A DNA stretch of 64,000 nt, taken from NCBI GenBank assembly GCA_965117035.1, contig OZ220748.1:2976001-3040000 (forward strand), read 5' to 3'. The stretch comes from CAZENU01 sp965117035 (GTDB taxonomy: Bacteria > Chloroflexota > Dehalococcoidia > Lucifugimonadales > CAZENU01). Both the position numbers and the translations under genes were made by a program. Position 1 is the first letter of the stretch. The number at the start of each line of letters is the position of its first letter. Shown here piece by piece: positions 35,397 to 44,013 of this stretch. Under the pieces are notes generated by a model. That model saw nothing but the letters and a program-made list of their open reading frames with translations, searched no databases and was not told the origin of the DNA.

Positions 35397-36564
35397 TGTT
35401 CGCCTCCTTCGTCACGTAGTCGGCCCACTGCCGCATCAGCCCACGGCGCCTGTCGAAGAGCGTAGACCGCGCGTACGCCTGCTCGGTGGAGTTGCCCAAC
35501 GTGTGGGCCAGGGCAGCCTCTCCAACGGCCCACGGAGTTTCGGTCGTCTCCATACACCATGTCCTGAACGAGGTCCGGAACCCGTGTACTGTCGCCACCT
35601 CCGCGAGCCCCTTATCGCGTAGCAACTTAGTCAGCGTCATGTCGGAGAGCTCGCGGCCCGGCTTGTACGGCGATGGGAACACCAACCCGGAGTTGTCGTT
35701 GAGGGCCATTGCGCGACGCAGGACCTCAAGGGCTGCGTCCGACAACGGTACCCGGTGTTCAACGCTCGCCTTCATGCGTGATGCCGGAATGGTCCATGTG
35801 CGGGCGTCGAGGTCAATCTCCGACCACCGAGCGCCCCGCGCCTCGCCAGACCGCGCCGCTGTCAGCACCAGGAACCGCAGACACAATCTGCTGCTCAACG
35901 ATGCGGCGGCTGCCTCTATTCTCTCCAGCGCGTCGGGTACCTCCTGATACGGCAGCGCCCTGAAGTGGGCCTTGACCGCTGGAGTCTTGGGAAGGGCCGC
36001 GTCGATCACTTCGCCGGCGGGGTTGAGGTCGATATGGCCGTGGGCCATAGCAGCCGCGAACACTGCACGGATTCGCTGGCGCAGCTTCCGGGCGATGGAC
36101 GGCTTGGATGTCCACACCGGCTTCAACGCTGCCAGCACGTCAGCGCGGGTGATTCGGTCAATCCTCGTGTCGCCGAACACCGGGTATGCGTAGGTATTGA
36201 GACATCCGCTCCAGTTCACGGCCTCCTTGGGGTTCTTCCAGCGGGAGGCGTTATCCGAGATGTACTGCTCGGCCGCGTCTAGGAACGTCGGCAGAGCCGG
36301 TTGCCGGCGCTCTGCCCGTGGGTCGCGCCCATCGGCAACCGCTGTCCGCATCTCCGCGCTCTTCTTTCGCGCCAGGGCAAGCGGCACATCAGGGTACCCG
36401 CCCAGCCCGATGTCCGTTCTATCACCGTCTATCGTGATGCGCTGCACCCACGCCTTCGAGCTGTTAGCGCGTACCACGAGATACAGGCCCCGACCGTCGC
36501 CGTACCGCTTCGTCTTCCGGCCGGGCCTCAGATTCTTGATTCCCAGGGTCGTCAAGTTCGCCAT
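35314..36564 (-). CDS. tyrosine recombinase/integrase (DUF4102 N-domain)
   Basis: 416 residues from the ATG at 36564 (AGGGTGCAGC upstream); an extension to 36606 lacks homology. The N-terminal DUF4102 DNA-binding domain (KRYGDGRGLYLVVR, IGLGGYPDVPLALAR) is followed by the SAM-like core-binding domain and the catalytic domain. Catalytic residues appear as R in TAARSGEARGARW, H-x-x-R in VHGFRTSFRTW and the Tyr in EQAYARSTLFDRR. It is of the P4/CP4-57 island type, which inserts at the 3' ends of tRNA genes. tRNA-Gln lies 124 bases away with its 3' end facing the element. Confidence 0.93.
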   Translation of the reverse strand: MANLTTLGIKNLRPGRKTKRYGDGRGLYLVVRANSSKAWVQRITIDGDRTDIGLGGYPDVPLALARKKSAEMRTAVADGRDPRAERRQPALPTFLDAAEQYISDNASRWKNPKEAVNWSGCLNTYAYPVFGDTRIDRITRADVLAALKPVWTSKPSIARKLRQRIRAVFAAAMAHGHIDLNPAGEVIDAALPKTPAVKAHFRALPYQEVPDALERIEAAAASLSSRLCLRFLVLTAARSGEARGARWSEIDLDARTWTIPASRMKASVEHRVPLSDAALEVLRRAMALNDNSGLVFPSPYKPGRELSDMTLTKLLRDKGLAEVATVHGFRTSFRTWCMETTETPWAVGEAALAHTLGNSTEQAYARSTLFDRRRGLMRQWADYVTKEANNEPETEPQVRGNGARPSGRGAGRKAGR

Positions 36565-36687
36565 GCTGCACCCTATAGTACCACATTTTACGCCGGACGG
36601 TACCACACAGCAACGGACGCTGGACGACGGCTAAGGACGCAAACTAGATATAATTTCGGGTTTGACGACCGCCGCCAGAGTATATAA

Positions 36688-36762
36688 TGGCTGCCCGGCC
36701 AGGATTCGAACCTGGGTCTGAGGATCCAAAGTCCTTCGTGTTACCACTACACTACCGGGCAG
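36688..36762 (-). tRNA. tRNA-Gln (anticodon UUG), CCA encoded
   Basis: The acceptor stem CTGCCCG pairs with CGGGCAG. The D arm, the anticodon loop CTTTGGA (anticodon TTG at 36727-36729) and the T arm CAGG-TTCGAAT-CCTG fold canonically. The 3' CCA is encoded at 36688-36690. The closing pair of the anticodon stem is an A-C mismatch. The 3' end faces the integrase, which makes it the likely attB. No glutaminyl-tRNA synthetase is seen here, so Gln-tRNA may be made by amidation of Glu-tRNA. Confidence 0.95.
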
Positions 36763-37069
36763 CGGTGGTGGGCCGGGACGTCCGGCGTTCGCGGGGCCAG
36801 GAGCGGCCTGGGGCGGCGTGTCCCTACGGGTTCGAGTTTAGCACAGGGGGAGTAGTGGATAGTGGATAGCGGGACCAGGTAGGCATGAGGTTTGCGCGCG
36901 CCCCGATACGCGCGGCTCAGAGCAGCGGCGCTACTTGGGGGTGAACGGGTTGTATGGGCAGCGCCATCCGGGCCAACGGATTGCGCGGGCACCTCGGTCC
37001 TGAGCAGTTCCGCGTGCGATTGGGCCGATGCGGGCGTGCTAGAATGGCGGCCGAGGCTGATCTCCCCCG
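36763..37069. other. intergenic upstream of tRNA-Gln and gltX
   Basis: It should hold divergent promoters for the minus-strand tRNA and for gltX. TGCTAGAAT at 37037-37045 is an extended -10 for gltX. AGTGGATAGTGGATAG near 36850 is a short tandem repeat. No gene is seen. Confidence 0.5.
37037..37045 (+). promoter_or_regulatory. extended -10 element for gltX
   Basis: TGC followed by TAGAAT, 25 bases before the gltX ATG. The same nine bases (TGCTAGAAT) stand upstream of the dGTPase gene at 63338-63346. No clear -35 hexamer is visible, as expected for an extended -10 promoter. Confidence 0.5.
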
Positions 37070-38524
37070 ATGTCAGACACGGTCCGCGTCAGGTTTCCCC
37101 CCAGTCCCACCGGCGAGCCCCACGTGGGCAACATCCGCTCCGCGATTTTCAACTGGCTGTTCGCGCGCGGCTCCGGCGGCTCGTTCATCATCCGCATCGA
37201 GGACACCGACCAGTCGCGCAAGGTGGAGGGCGCGGTCGAGGCGATCCTGGAGACGCTGCGCTGGCTGGGCATGGACTGGGACGAGGGCCCGGACGTCGGC
37301 GGCGACTTCGGCCCGTACGTCCAGTCCGAGCGCCTGGACCTGTACCGTGGCGCGGCCGACGACCTGCTGGCCTCCGGCGGCGCCTACGAGTGCTACTGCG
37401 GGCCGGAGCGGCTGGACGCGCTGCGGCGCGAGCAGGGCAAGCGCAAGGAGCGCGTGGGCTACGACGGCCGTTGCCGCGACCCGGAAGCGCGACGGAAAGC
37501 CGCCGCCGAAGGCGGGCCGCCCGTAGTCCGGTTCATGATGCCCGCCGAGGGGAGCACGTCGATCGACGACGTGGTCCGCGGCGAGGTCACGTTCGAGAAC
37601 GCCCTGATCGACGACTTCGTCGTCCTGAAGTCGGACGGCTTTCCCACCTACCACCTGGCCAGCGTCGTGGACGACAGCGCGATGAGGATCAGCCACGTGC
37701 TGCGCGCCGAGGAGTGGCTGCCGAGCGCGCCCCGGCACGTGCTGCTGTACCGGGCGCTGGGTCTCGACCTGCCGCAGTTCGCGCACCTGCCCATCATCCT
37801 CGCGCCCGACCGGTCTAAGCTGTCCAAGCGCCACGGCGCCACGTCGGCCCTCGAGTACCGGGAGATGGGCTATCTGCCGCAGGCGATGGTCAACTTCCTG
37901 ACCCTGCTGGGATGGTCGCTCGACGACCGCACCGAGATTTTCTCGAGGGACGAGCTGTTCGCGAACTACTCCCTGGAGCGCGTCTCCAGGTCCGGGGCGG
38001 TGTTCAGCGTCGACAAGCTCGCGTGGCTGAACGGGCACTACATCCGCGAGAGCACCCCCGGGGAGCTGGCCGACGCGCTGCTGGAGTACTGGGGCCGCTA
38101 CCCGCAGGATGGGATATCGGAGCTCCCGGAGCGGGACCGGCTGCTCGAGATCGTGCCGCTGGTACGGGAGCGCCTCAAGACGCTCGCCGACGCGGCGCCG
38201 CTGGTCTCCTTCTTCTTCGCCGACGCGGTCGAGTACGACGGCGCAGAGCTCGTGCAGAAGGGGATGGACGCCGAGTCGACGAAGGGCGCCCTACTGGCGG
38301 CGGAGACGGCGTTGCAGGGGCTGGACGAGTTCGACGCCGAGTCCATCGAGGGCGTGCTGCGTCCTCTGGCGGCCGAGCTCGGTATCAAGGTCGGCCAGCT
38401 GCTCGGCTCTCTGCGCGTCGCGACGACCGGGCTGAGGGTGTCGCCGCCGCTGTTCGAGACCTTCGAGGTGCTGGGCCGCGAGCGATGCATCGCGTCGATC
38501 CGGGCGGCGGCCGGGCGGGTGTAG
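37070..38524 (+). CDS. gltX: glutamyl-tRNA synthetase
   Basis: 484 residues. The class I signature HIGH appears as PSPTGEPHVGN (H18-V-G-N21) and KMSKS as K250-L-S-K-R. The Glu-specific core (FIIRIEDTDQSR, VLKSDGFPTYHLASVVDD) and the C-terminal anticodon-binding domain are full length. It charges tRNA-Glu and, if the enzyme is non-discriminating, tRNA-Gln, whose gene lies just upstream. The last 20 bases of the gene and stop region are repeated exactly at 39916-39935, after the Fic gene. Confidence 0.96.
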   Translation: MSDTVRVRFPPSPTGEPHVGNIRSAIFNWLFARGSGGSFIIRIEDTDQSRKVEGAVEAILETLRWLGMDWDEGPDVGGDFGPYVQSERLDLYRGAADDLLASGGAYECYCGPERLDALRREQGKRKERVGYDGRCRDPEARRKAAAEGGPPVVRFMMPAEGSTSIDDVVRGEVTFENALIDDFVVLKSDGFPTYHLASVVDDSAMRISHVLRAEEWLPSAPRHVLLYRALGLDLPQFAHLPIILAPDRSKLSKRHGATSALEYREMGYLPQAMVNFLTLLGWSLDDRTEIFSRDELFANYSLERVSRSGAVFSVDKLAWLNGHYIRESTPGELADALLEYWGRYPQDGISELPERDRLLEIVPLVRERLKTLADAAPLVSFFFADAVEYDGAELVQKGMDAESTKGALLAAETALQGLDEFDAESIEGVLRPLAAELGIKVGQLLGSLRVATTGLRVSPPLFETFEVLGRERCIASIRAAAGRV

Positions 38525-38526
38525 TC
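38507..38526 (+). repeat. 20-bp direct repeat, copy 1, spanning gltX stop
   Basis: GCGGCCGGGCGGGTGTAGTC, covering the last codons and stop of gltX. It recurs without mismatch at 39916-39935; the bases just outside differ on both sides. The two copies bracket the Fic gene. Confidence 0.95.
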
Positions 38527-38529
38527 AGA

Positions 38530-38555
38530 CTGTCCCGCCTCATGACGCGGGACAG
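38530..38555. terminator. strong hairpin after gltX
   Basis: CTGTCCCGC and GCGGGACAG form a perfect nine-base stem with an eight-base loop, immediately inside the Fic cassette. There is no T-run on either strand, so it may be a terminator of a convergent pair or a structural end of the cassette. Confidence 0.5.
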
Positions 38556-38559
38556 CAGA

Positions 38560-39819
38560 TTACTCGATTGGGATCGGAAGCTGTGCGGCGGTCTGTTGCG
38601 GCACTGGGCCCGCCAGGGGGAGGAATGCAAGAATCTTCTCTTTGTTGGCAACCACGCCGTCAGAGTCTCTCTTGACCAGGTCCATTTCCAGCAGTGTGTT
38701 GAGGTCGCGAGACAAGGTCTTGTCCGTCTTGGTGGCATAGGCCTCCGCGAGTCTTGGTGTCATCCGGCGGAGTTGCTGCCTTCGTACCGGTCGATCTTGC
38801 TCTGAGAGGTCCAGGACAAGATGCCTGCGTCGGATATCTGCGGGCTTGTTCCGATCGCGAAATACTTCGTGTACATAGTTCTCCCACGCCACGTTCCACT
38901 GATGTGACCGAATTGTCCCTAGTTGGTCGTCCAGGGCGTCAACAAAACCCTCCAAGGCATAGAGGAGGAAATTGATCGGACCGTCCGTTGCTCGGCTCGA
39001 GCGATCCAACTGGCGGTAGTACTCTGTTCTCGTTTCGTTATAGTGGTTGCTCAGGAGATGGGCCGCTGGGCTCGGCACACCGGAGCTGACCAATATCTGG
39101 AACTCTACCAACCGTGCAGTTCTACCGCTCCCGTCTCCAAAGGGATGTATCCAGGCTAGGTACAGATGGGCAATGATCGCCTTCAAGATTGGGGCCCCAA
39201 GCTGGCCCAGATCTTCTGCCAAATCATAGTCAGCCCCATTCAGCCAATCGAACAGTCGGATCAGGAGGTACTCGCAGTCTTGAGGTGGCGCTCCAAGATA
39301 CCTGGCTACCCCGACTGAATGGGACCGAACCTTCCCCAATTCGACCTCTGGCCCTACGTCCAGACCCTTGAGCACATGAGCATTCAGGTCCTTGACGCGT
39401 TGTGGACTCAGCGGCGGTACGGTGCCCTGCCTGAGATCGGACAGGATGTTGTTACAGACATCGATGATGTTGTCAACTTCCCGGGCGAGGTACTCCTTGG
39501 AAGGAGGTAGATCGAGTCGACCTCGGAGCAACTTGTGCACCTCTTCCACAGAGAGCGTGTTTCCCTCTATCGCGGTCGTGGCCAGCGCCCCCTTTGCGAG
39601 ATATAGGACGTGCAACTCGTCTGCGGTCGTGGGCGGCAAAGGCACGCCCGCGATCATGTCGCACTTCGAACGCGCCTCGCCCAGGAGAATCCAGAATCGG
39701 TACGGGACACGGGCTAGATTGAGCCTGAAGTCGATCCAAGGGTGGGACTGCTGATAGGCTCTGGGCGCGCTTGAAGACTGTTGAGATGTCCCCACTTTCA
39801 GCCCTTTGTTATCTGCCAT
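38560..39819 (-). CDS. Fic family protein (AMPylation toxin-type) with N-terminal inhibitory helix
   Basis: 419 residues. The Fic motif starts at H225 as HPFGDGSGRTAR; the consensus Asn is Ser here. The inhibitory motif (S/T)xxxE(G/N) is present as T81-TAI-E85-G86, making it a class II, self-inhibited Fic protein. The C-terminal ~120 residues form a winged-helix-like domain (LSRDLNTLLEMDLVKRDSDG). Fic enzymes transfer AMP or related groups to Ser/Thr/Tyr of target proteins. The gene lies on the minus strand between gltX and a convergent oxidoreductase, bracketed by a 20-bp repeat. Confidence 0.92.
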   Translation of the reverse strand: MADNKGLKVGTSQQSSSAPRAYQQSHPWIDFRLNLARVPYRFWILLGEARSKCDMIAGVPLPPTTADELHVLYLAKGALATTAIEGNTLSVEEVHKLLRGRLDLPPSKEYLAREVDNIIDVCNNILSDLRQGTVPPLSPQRVKDLNAHVLKGLDVGPEVELGKVRSHSVGVARYLGAPPQDCEYLLIRLFDWLNGADYDLAEDLGQLGAPILKAIIAHLYLAWIHPFGDGSGRTARLVEFQILVSSGVPSPAAHLLSNHYNETRTEYYRQLDRSSRATDGPINFLLYALEGFVDALDDQLGTIRSHQWNVAWENYVHEVFRDRNKPADIRRRHLVLDLSEQDRPVRRQQLRRMTPRLAEAYATKTDKTLSRDLNTLLEMDLVKRDSDGVVANKEKILAFLPLAGPVPQQTAAQLPIPIE

Positions 39820-39915
39820 ATGAGCATTTCATGCGTTCAAGATGTCCAGCACCATGTCCCTGCGATCTGTCCATGCATGATACACGTGGATGGCCGTGGG
39901 GGACAACCGATCACC

Positions 39916-39935
39916 GCGGCCGGGCGGGTGTAGTC
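39916..39935 (+). repeat. 20-bp direct repeat, copy 2
   Basis: Exact copy of the end of gltX (38507-38526). It sits directly against the stop codon of the oxidoreductase at 39935-39937. Removing 38527-39935 would leave gltX and the oxidoreductase converging one base apart. Confidence 0.95.
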
Positions 39936-41110
39936 TACTCGTCCGGCTGGCGCTCGGGGGCCGGAATCCAGCCGCGCTCCTCTCGCCATCCCGGCGTGAC
40001 GTCGGCGAATCGGCCCAGCCCGAGGCCGCTGATGTCGATGCTCGACTCGCCGTGGAGCACGAGGTCGCTGACGGCCTTGCCCGTGGCCGGACAGATGCCG
40101 AAGCCGTGGGCCGACGCGGTGACGACCACGTAGTTGCTCGGCGAGTCCAGGACGTCGATGATCGGCAGGTAGTCGGGGGACTGCTCCACGATCCCGGCCC
40201 AGCTCCGGATCACCGGCGTGTCCGCGACTCCCGGGAGCAGGTTGGCCAGCCGCCTGGCGATGTTCCTTACGAGCGGGGTGTTGGGCTTGGACGGATTGCC
40301 GGTCAGGGACACGTCCGTCCACTCGTGGGGCCCGCCGCCGAATAGCAGGTTGCCCCTGGCTGCCTGGCGTCCGTAGAGCCCGTTTCCCACGAGGGCGATG
40401 TCGAAGAGCGGGTCCAGTGCAGCGGTCGCCAGGATCTGCACCCTGGCCGGCGCCACGGGAACGTGGGCGCCCACCATATCCGCCAACAGCCCTGTCTGGG
40501 GCCCGGCGGCGCCGACGACCACGTCGGCCTCGATCGGGCCGGCCGTCGTCTCGACCGACGAGACCCTGTCGTCGACGACCGTCATGCCGGTGACGGCGGT
40601 GTGCTGGTAGAGCCTGCCTCCAAGGTCCTGGAACGCCCACGCGAACGCCTGGACGGACCGCTGGGGATTGGCGTGGCCGCCGTTGGGGAAGAACGCGCCT
40701 CCCAGCGTCCTGTCGGTGATCCCGGGGACCAGGTCGCGTATCGCCGGAGGGTCGACGATCTCTACTGCCAGACCGTGGCGCAGCGCCTCGTCCCGCTCGG
40801 CGAAGATGTCGCCCATCTCCTCCTCGGTCACGGCGACCTGCAGCCTGCCCTGGTGGGTGAACTCGGTGGGGTAGCCCAGCTCGTCGTCCAGCGTCTTCCA
40901 GAGCTCGATGGACTCCACGGCCATCGGGACCATGGGCGGCTCGTCGACCCGTTCGCTGATCATCCCGCCGTTCCGGCCGGAGGCCTCGCCGCCGACGGTC
41001 CCCTTCTCGACGACGACGACGTCCTTGCCCGCCCTGGCCAGGAACCATGCCGAGGCCAGGCCCGAGACTCCGCCCCCGATGACCACTACGTCCGCCGTGT
41101 CTACAGCCAT
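39935..41110 (-). CDS. FAD-dependent amine/amino-acid oxidoreductase (DAO family)
   Basis: 391 residues. The dinucleotide-binding motif VVVIGGGVSGLASAWFLARAG is at the N-terminus, with the conserved GGEASGRNGGMI next to it. C-terminal HGFGICPATGKAVSDL is the FAD-binding end typical of sarcosine-oxidase-beta/D-amino-acid-oxidase-like enzymes. It is transcribed with the BFD-type oxidoreductase (gap 34 bases) and the methyltransferase-like gene. Together they resemble heteromeric sarcosine/opine/hydroxyproline-type dehydrogenases; the substrate is not deducible. Confidence 0.9.
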   Translation of the reverse strand: MAVDTADVVVIGGGVSGLASAWFLARAGKDVVVVEKGTVGGEASGRNGGMISERVDEPPMVPMAVESIELWKTLDDELGYPTEFTHQGRLQVAVTEEEMGDIFAERDEALRHGLAVEIVDPPAIRDLVPGITDRTLGGAFFPNGGHANPQRSVQAFAWAFQDLGGRLYQHTAVTGMTVVDDRVSSVETTAGPIEADVVVGAAGPQTGLLADMVGAHVPVAPARVQILATAALDPLFDIALVGNGLYGRQAARGNLLFGGGPHEWTDVSLTGNPSKPNTPLVRNIARRLANLLPGVADTPVIRSWAGIVEQSPDYLPIIDVLDSPSNYVVVTASAHGFGICPATGKAVSDLVLHGESSIDISGLGLGRFADVTPGWREERGWIPAPERQPDE

Positions 41111-41144
41111 GTCGCGACTCCGATATCCGACCTGCGCATTCCGG

Positions 41145-42677
41145 CTACCCCAGCACCTCGTTCGCCGGGCTGAACCACTTGGGCCAGTCCTTGCGCATCT
41201 GCTCGGGCTCGTCGTCGGGCCACATCACCGCCAGGGGCAGCGGCCGCACGGGCGGGCGGTACGACGCCAGGGGCACGTCGGCCACGGCGACGCCGGACTC
41301 CCCGGCGAGCAGCATGGCCACCTGCTCGCGGCACAGCCGGCCCTGGCAGTGGCCGGTCCCGGCCCGCGTCAGGCGCTTGACGTGGTCCGGGTGGACAGGG
41401 CCATCCCGGAGCTGGGTCTTGAAGCTGCGGCGGCTCATCTGCGCGGACTCCCATCCGAGATATCGTGGGGGCTGCAGACCGATCAGCTCGGCGCGCGTGA
41501 CCTCCTCGCACTGGCACGCGAAGGCGTCCATACCTCCGGTGTTGACGAGGGACCGCAGCCATCGCCTCCAGGCCGTGTGCACCTCGCGCGGCGCGGCGGT
41601 CGAGACGCCTGCCTCGACTTCGGACCTGCGGGCGAGGGCCTCGGCCGCGCCGACGGCGCCCAGCGACTCGGCGGCGGCAACCGCGGCCAGCCGCCCCTGG
41701 TTGCGCGCGACCTCCGCGTCCAGCACCATGCCGTCGTCGAAGCCCGCGCCGTCGCCCGCGACGAACACGTTGCCAACGCTGGTCTGCATCCGCTCGTCGC
41801 GTTCGGGCACGTAGCCGCCAAGCTCGGACCTGAACGACAGGTCGCAGTCCAGGAGCCAGGGCAGCTCGACGTTGGGCACCAGGCCTATGGCCATGCACAC
41901 CGTGTCGGCGGCGATGACCTTTTCGGAGCCCGAGACCGGCTGGCAGTCGTCGTCGATCTCGACGAGCGCGACGGACTCGATGCCGGCGTCGCCGCCGACC
42001 GCCTCCCTGACGGTGTGTGAGGCGTAGAGCTTCGTGCCCCGCTGCCGCAGCTCGGACACCAGGGCGTCGTCGCCTCGCGGGTATGGGGCCACGTCCACGA
42101 TGGCTGGCACCTCGATGCCGTTGGCCAGCGCCGTCCGGGCGGTGTTGAGGCCCAGGTTGCCGGAGCCCAGCACGACCATGCGCCGCGAGTCCAGCGCGCC
42201 GTAGCGGCCCATCAGCGACTGGGCGCCGTTGGCTCCCATGACGCCCGCCATGTCCGAGCCTGGGAAGGAGATGCACAGGTCCCGGGCGCCGGCCGCCACG
42301 ATGAGACTGTCGTACTTGACCACCCAGGACCGCGTGTCGTCGGCCAGTCCGAGCTGCGGGCCGTCGAGCTCCCTGCTGGTCTCGGTGTTGCGGAAGGCGC
42401 CCCAGGCGCACGTGCCGAGCTGGACGTCGACGCCCGCTTCTTCGGCCTCGGCGAGAGCGTCGTTGGCCGCGGCCACCCTCTCCAGCATCGCGCTACGGTC
42501 GCGCACCGCGTCCGTGTGCCGCCCGCCGAAGAACAGGGGGACGTTCATCCCCATAGTGGCCGCGCCGATCGGGTTCTCGTCGACGAGCGTGACCGGCACT
42601 CCGGCCCTCGCCGCCTCGATGGCGGCGGCCGTCCCCGCTGCTCCCGCCCCCACGACGACGAGCGGCCTGGTATCCAT
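41145..42677 (-). CDS. FAD/NAD(P) oxidoreductase with BFD-type [2Fe-2S] domain (alpha subunit, HcnB/OoxA/SoxA-like)
   Basis: 510 residues from the ATG at 42677, which starts the nucleotide-binding strand MDTRPLVVVGAGAAGTAAA; a longer open frame upstream is antisense noise over the next gene. It has two Rossmann motifs (GAGAAG and LGSGNLGLNTA) and a C-terminal iron-sulfur domain with CQCEEVTRAELIG and GHCQGRLC (Cys-x-Cys ... Cys-x4-Cys). It probably passes electrons from the DAO-family partner at 39935 in a heteromeric dehydrogenase. Confidence 0.88.
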   Translation of the reverse strand: MDTRPLVVVGAGAAGTAAAIEAARAGVPVTLVDENPIGAATMGMNVPLFFGGRHTDAVRDRSAMLERVAAANDALAEAEEAGVDVQLGTCAWGAFRNTETSRELDGPQLGLADDTRSWVVKYDSLIVAAGARDLCISFPGSDMAGVMGANGAQSLMGRYGALDSRRMVVLGSGNLGLNTARTALANGIEVPAIVDVAPYPRGDDALVSELRQRGTKLYASHTVREAVGGDAGIESVALVEIDDDCQPVSGSEKVIAADTVCMAIGLVPNVELPWLLDCDLSFRSELGGYVPERDERMQTSVGNVFVAGDGAGFDDGMVLDAEVARNQGRLAAVAAAESLGAVGAAEALARRSEVEAGVSTAAPREVHTAWRRWLRSLVNTGGMDAFACQCEEVTRAELIGLQPPRYLGWESAQMSRRSFKTQLRDGPVHPDHVKRLTRAGTGHCQGRLCREQVAMLLAGESGVAVADVPLASYRPPVRPLPLAVMWPDDEPEQMRKDWPKWFSPANEVLG

Positions 42678-42712
42678 GCGAGGCTCTCCAGATCGCGTCC
42701 TGATCGGGGTCC

Positions 42713-43795
42713 TCACGTGATCCGGACGGGGCTCGACGAGACGTTGCGGGACGGCGGGAGCCAGTCGGGCAGCGCGCCCCGCAGTGCCTTGATGTACTCG
42801 ACTCCGAAGCCGCAGCACGTGCCGATCACCTGGGCCCCCATCTCGACCCATTCGCCGGCGGCCCGGGTCAGTTCGTCGGTGCTGTCCTGGTTGGCGACCA
42901 GGCTGTCCTGCCAGGTGTCCAGGTAGTCCTGCCGGCCCGCGTCGGGGTAGATGACGATGGGGCCGGACCACTGGTCGAGCACGACCCGGAGGGCCGCCGT
43001 CGTTTCGTCCAGCCTGCTGTGGAACACGCCGATCACGTCGGGCTCCAGGGGGACGATCTCGGCGAGGCCGGCGGCCAGGGTCATCTCGTAGTCGACCTCC
43101 CGCCAGCTCGAGGTCCACATCGGCATCCCCATGCCGACGCTGTAGTGGCGGTCGTCGCCCAGGCTCAGCCTGACAGACTCTCCGTCGGGCGCTATCGAGG
43201 CCGTGAAAGCCACCCATACCGGCAGCCCGGTGGCCATGGCCGCCTTGGTGGCAACGACCCGGGACTCGTTGTCGGCCCACATGTTCTCCATCAGGAAGAA
43301 GTCCACACCGGACTCGGCCAGGATGCCCGCCTGCTCCTCGGCGTAGACCCGCAGTTCCTCCGCGGAGAGGCTGGCGCCGTAGCCGAAGCCGGTGCCGCCA
43401 AGGAGCGTCCCGGTCCTGCGGTCGCGTACGGGAATGCGGCACGAGATGGAGCCCGCGACGTACACGGGCCTGTCACCGGCGGCCCTGTCCCTGGCCTCCA
43501 GCGCCGCGTCGACGGCGCGCACGTTGACCTCCCTCACCAGGGCGCCGTACCCGGACGCCTCGAGCGCGGGGCGCAGGGTGTTGAAGGTGTTGGTGGTGAT
43601 GATGTCGGCCCCGGCCCGGATGTATCGCTCGTGCATCTGCCGCACTGTCGAAGGGTGGGTGTAGTTGCCTGGGGCGCACCAGGAAGCCGGGTCCATGGGC
43701 ACGCCCATCGCCTGCAGCTCCGTGCCGATGGCCCCGTCCAGGACGATCACGTCTCCGCGGTCCACGCGTCTCTTCAGGTCCCCATAGTTGGCCAT
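42713..43795 (-). CDS. homocysteine S-methyltransferase family protein
   Basis: 360 residues. VIVLDGAIGTELQAMGV and RYIRAGADIITTNTFNT are typical of the zinc-dependent S-methyltransferase barrel, and GTCCGFGVEYIKAL supplies the paired cysteines of the metal site. AGGAGGAGG precedes the ATG. It uses methyl donors such as S-methylmethionine or betaine in known members. As the first gene of the minus-strand cluster with two oxidoreductases, it may act in methylated-amine catabolism, which is an inference. Confidence 0.85.
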   Translation of the reverse strand: MANYGDLKRRVDRGDVIVLDGAIGTELQAMGVPMDPASWCAPGNYTHPSTVRQMHERYIRAGADIITTNTFNTLRPALEASGYGALVREVNVRAVDAALEARDRAAGDRPVYVAGSISCRIPVRDRRTGTLLGGTGFGYGASLSAEELRVYAEEQAGILAESGVDFFLMENMWADNESRVVATKAAMATGLPVWVAFTASIAPDGESVRLSLGDDRHYSVGMGMPMWTSSWREVDYEMTLAAGLAEIVPLEPDVIGVFHSRLDETTAALRVVLDQWSGPIVIYPDAGRQDYLDTWQDSLVANQDSTDELTRAAGEWVEMGAQVIGTCCGFGVEYIKALRGALPDWLPPSRNVSSSPVRIT

Positions 43796-43858
43796 TCTCT
43801 CTGACCTCCTCCTTTCCGACTTGGAGCCCAGTCCGACACTTCGACGTTCGATGGAGCC

Positions 43859-43888
43859 ATGCTAGGTTCCTGCGAGAATCGTTGTCAA
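43859..43888 (-). promoter_or_regulatory. sigma70-like promoter for the methyltransferase/oxidoreductase operon
   Basis: On the minus strand TTGACA (43883-43888) is followed after 18 bases by TAGCAT (43859-43864), about 65 bases before the ATG at 43795. The consensus -35 makes this one of the better promoter candidates in the window. Confidence 0.45.
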
Positions 43889-44013
43889 TATGCCAGACAA
43901 CCTCTTTTGGCGTTCGTCGCCGCACAGAATCTGGCGTCCGACGCGCCGCCGCCGGATCGGAGGTTCGGTGTATAGTAAGATCGACCCCTCAGGAAAACCA
44001 GGAGCGCGCGACA

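Noticed and set aside
42678..43442. N-terminal extension of the BFD-type oxidoreductase frame
   Set aside because: Antisense-like overlap with the methyltransferase gene; the FAD-binding start begins at 42677.
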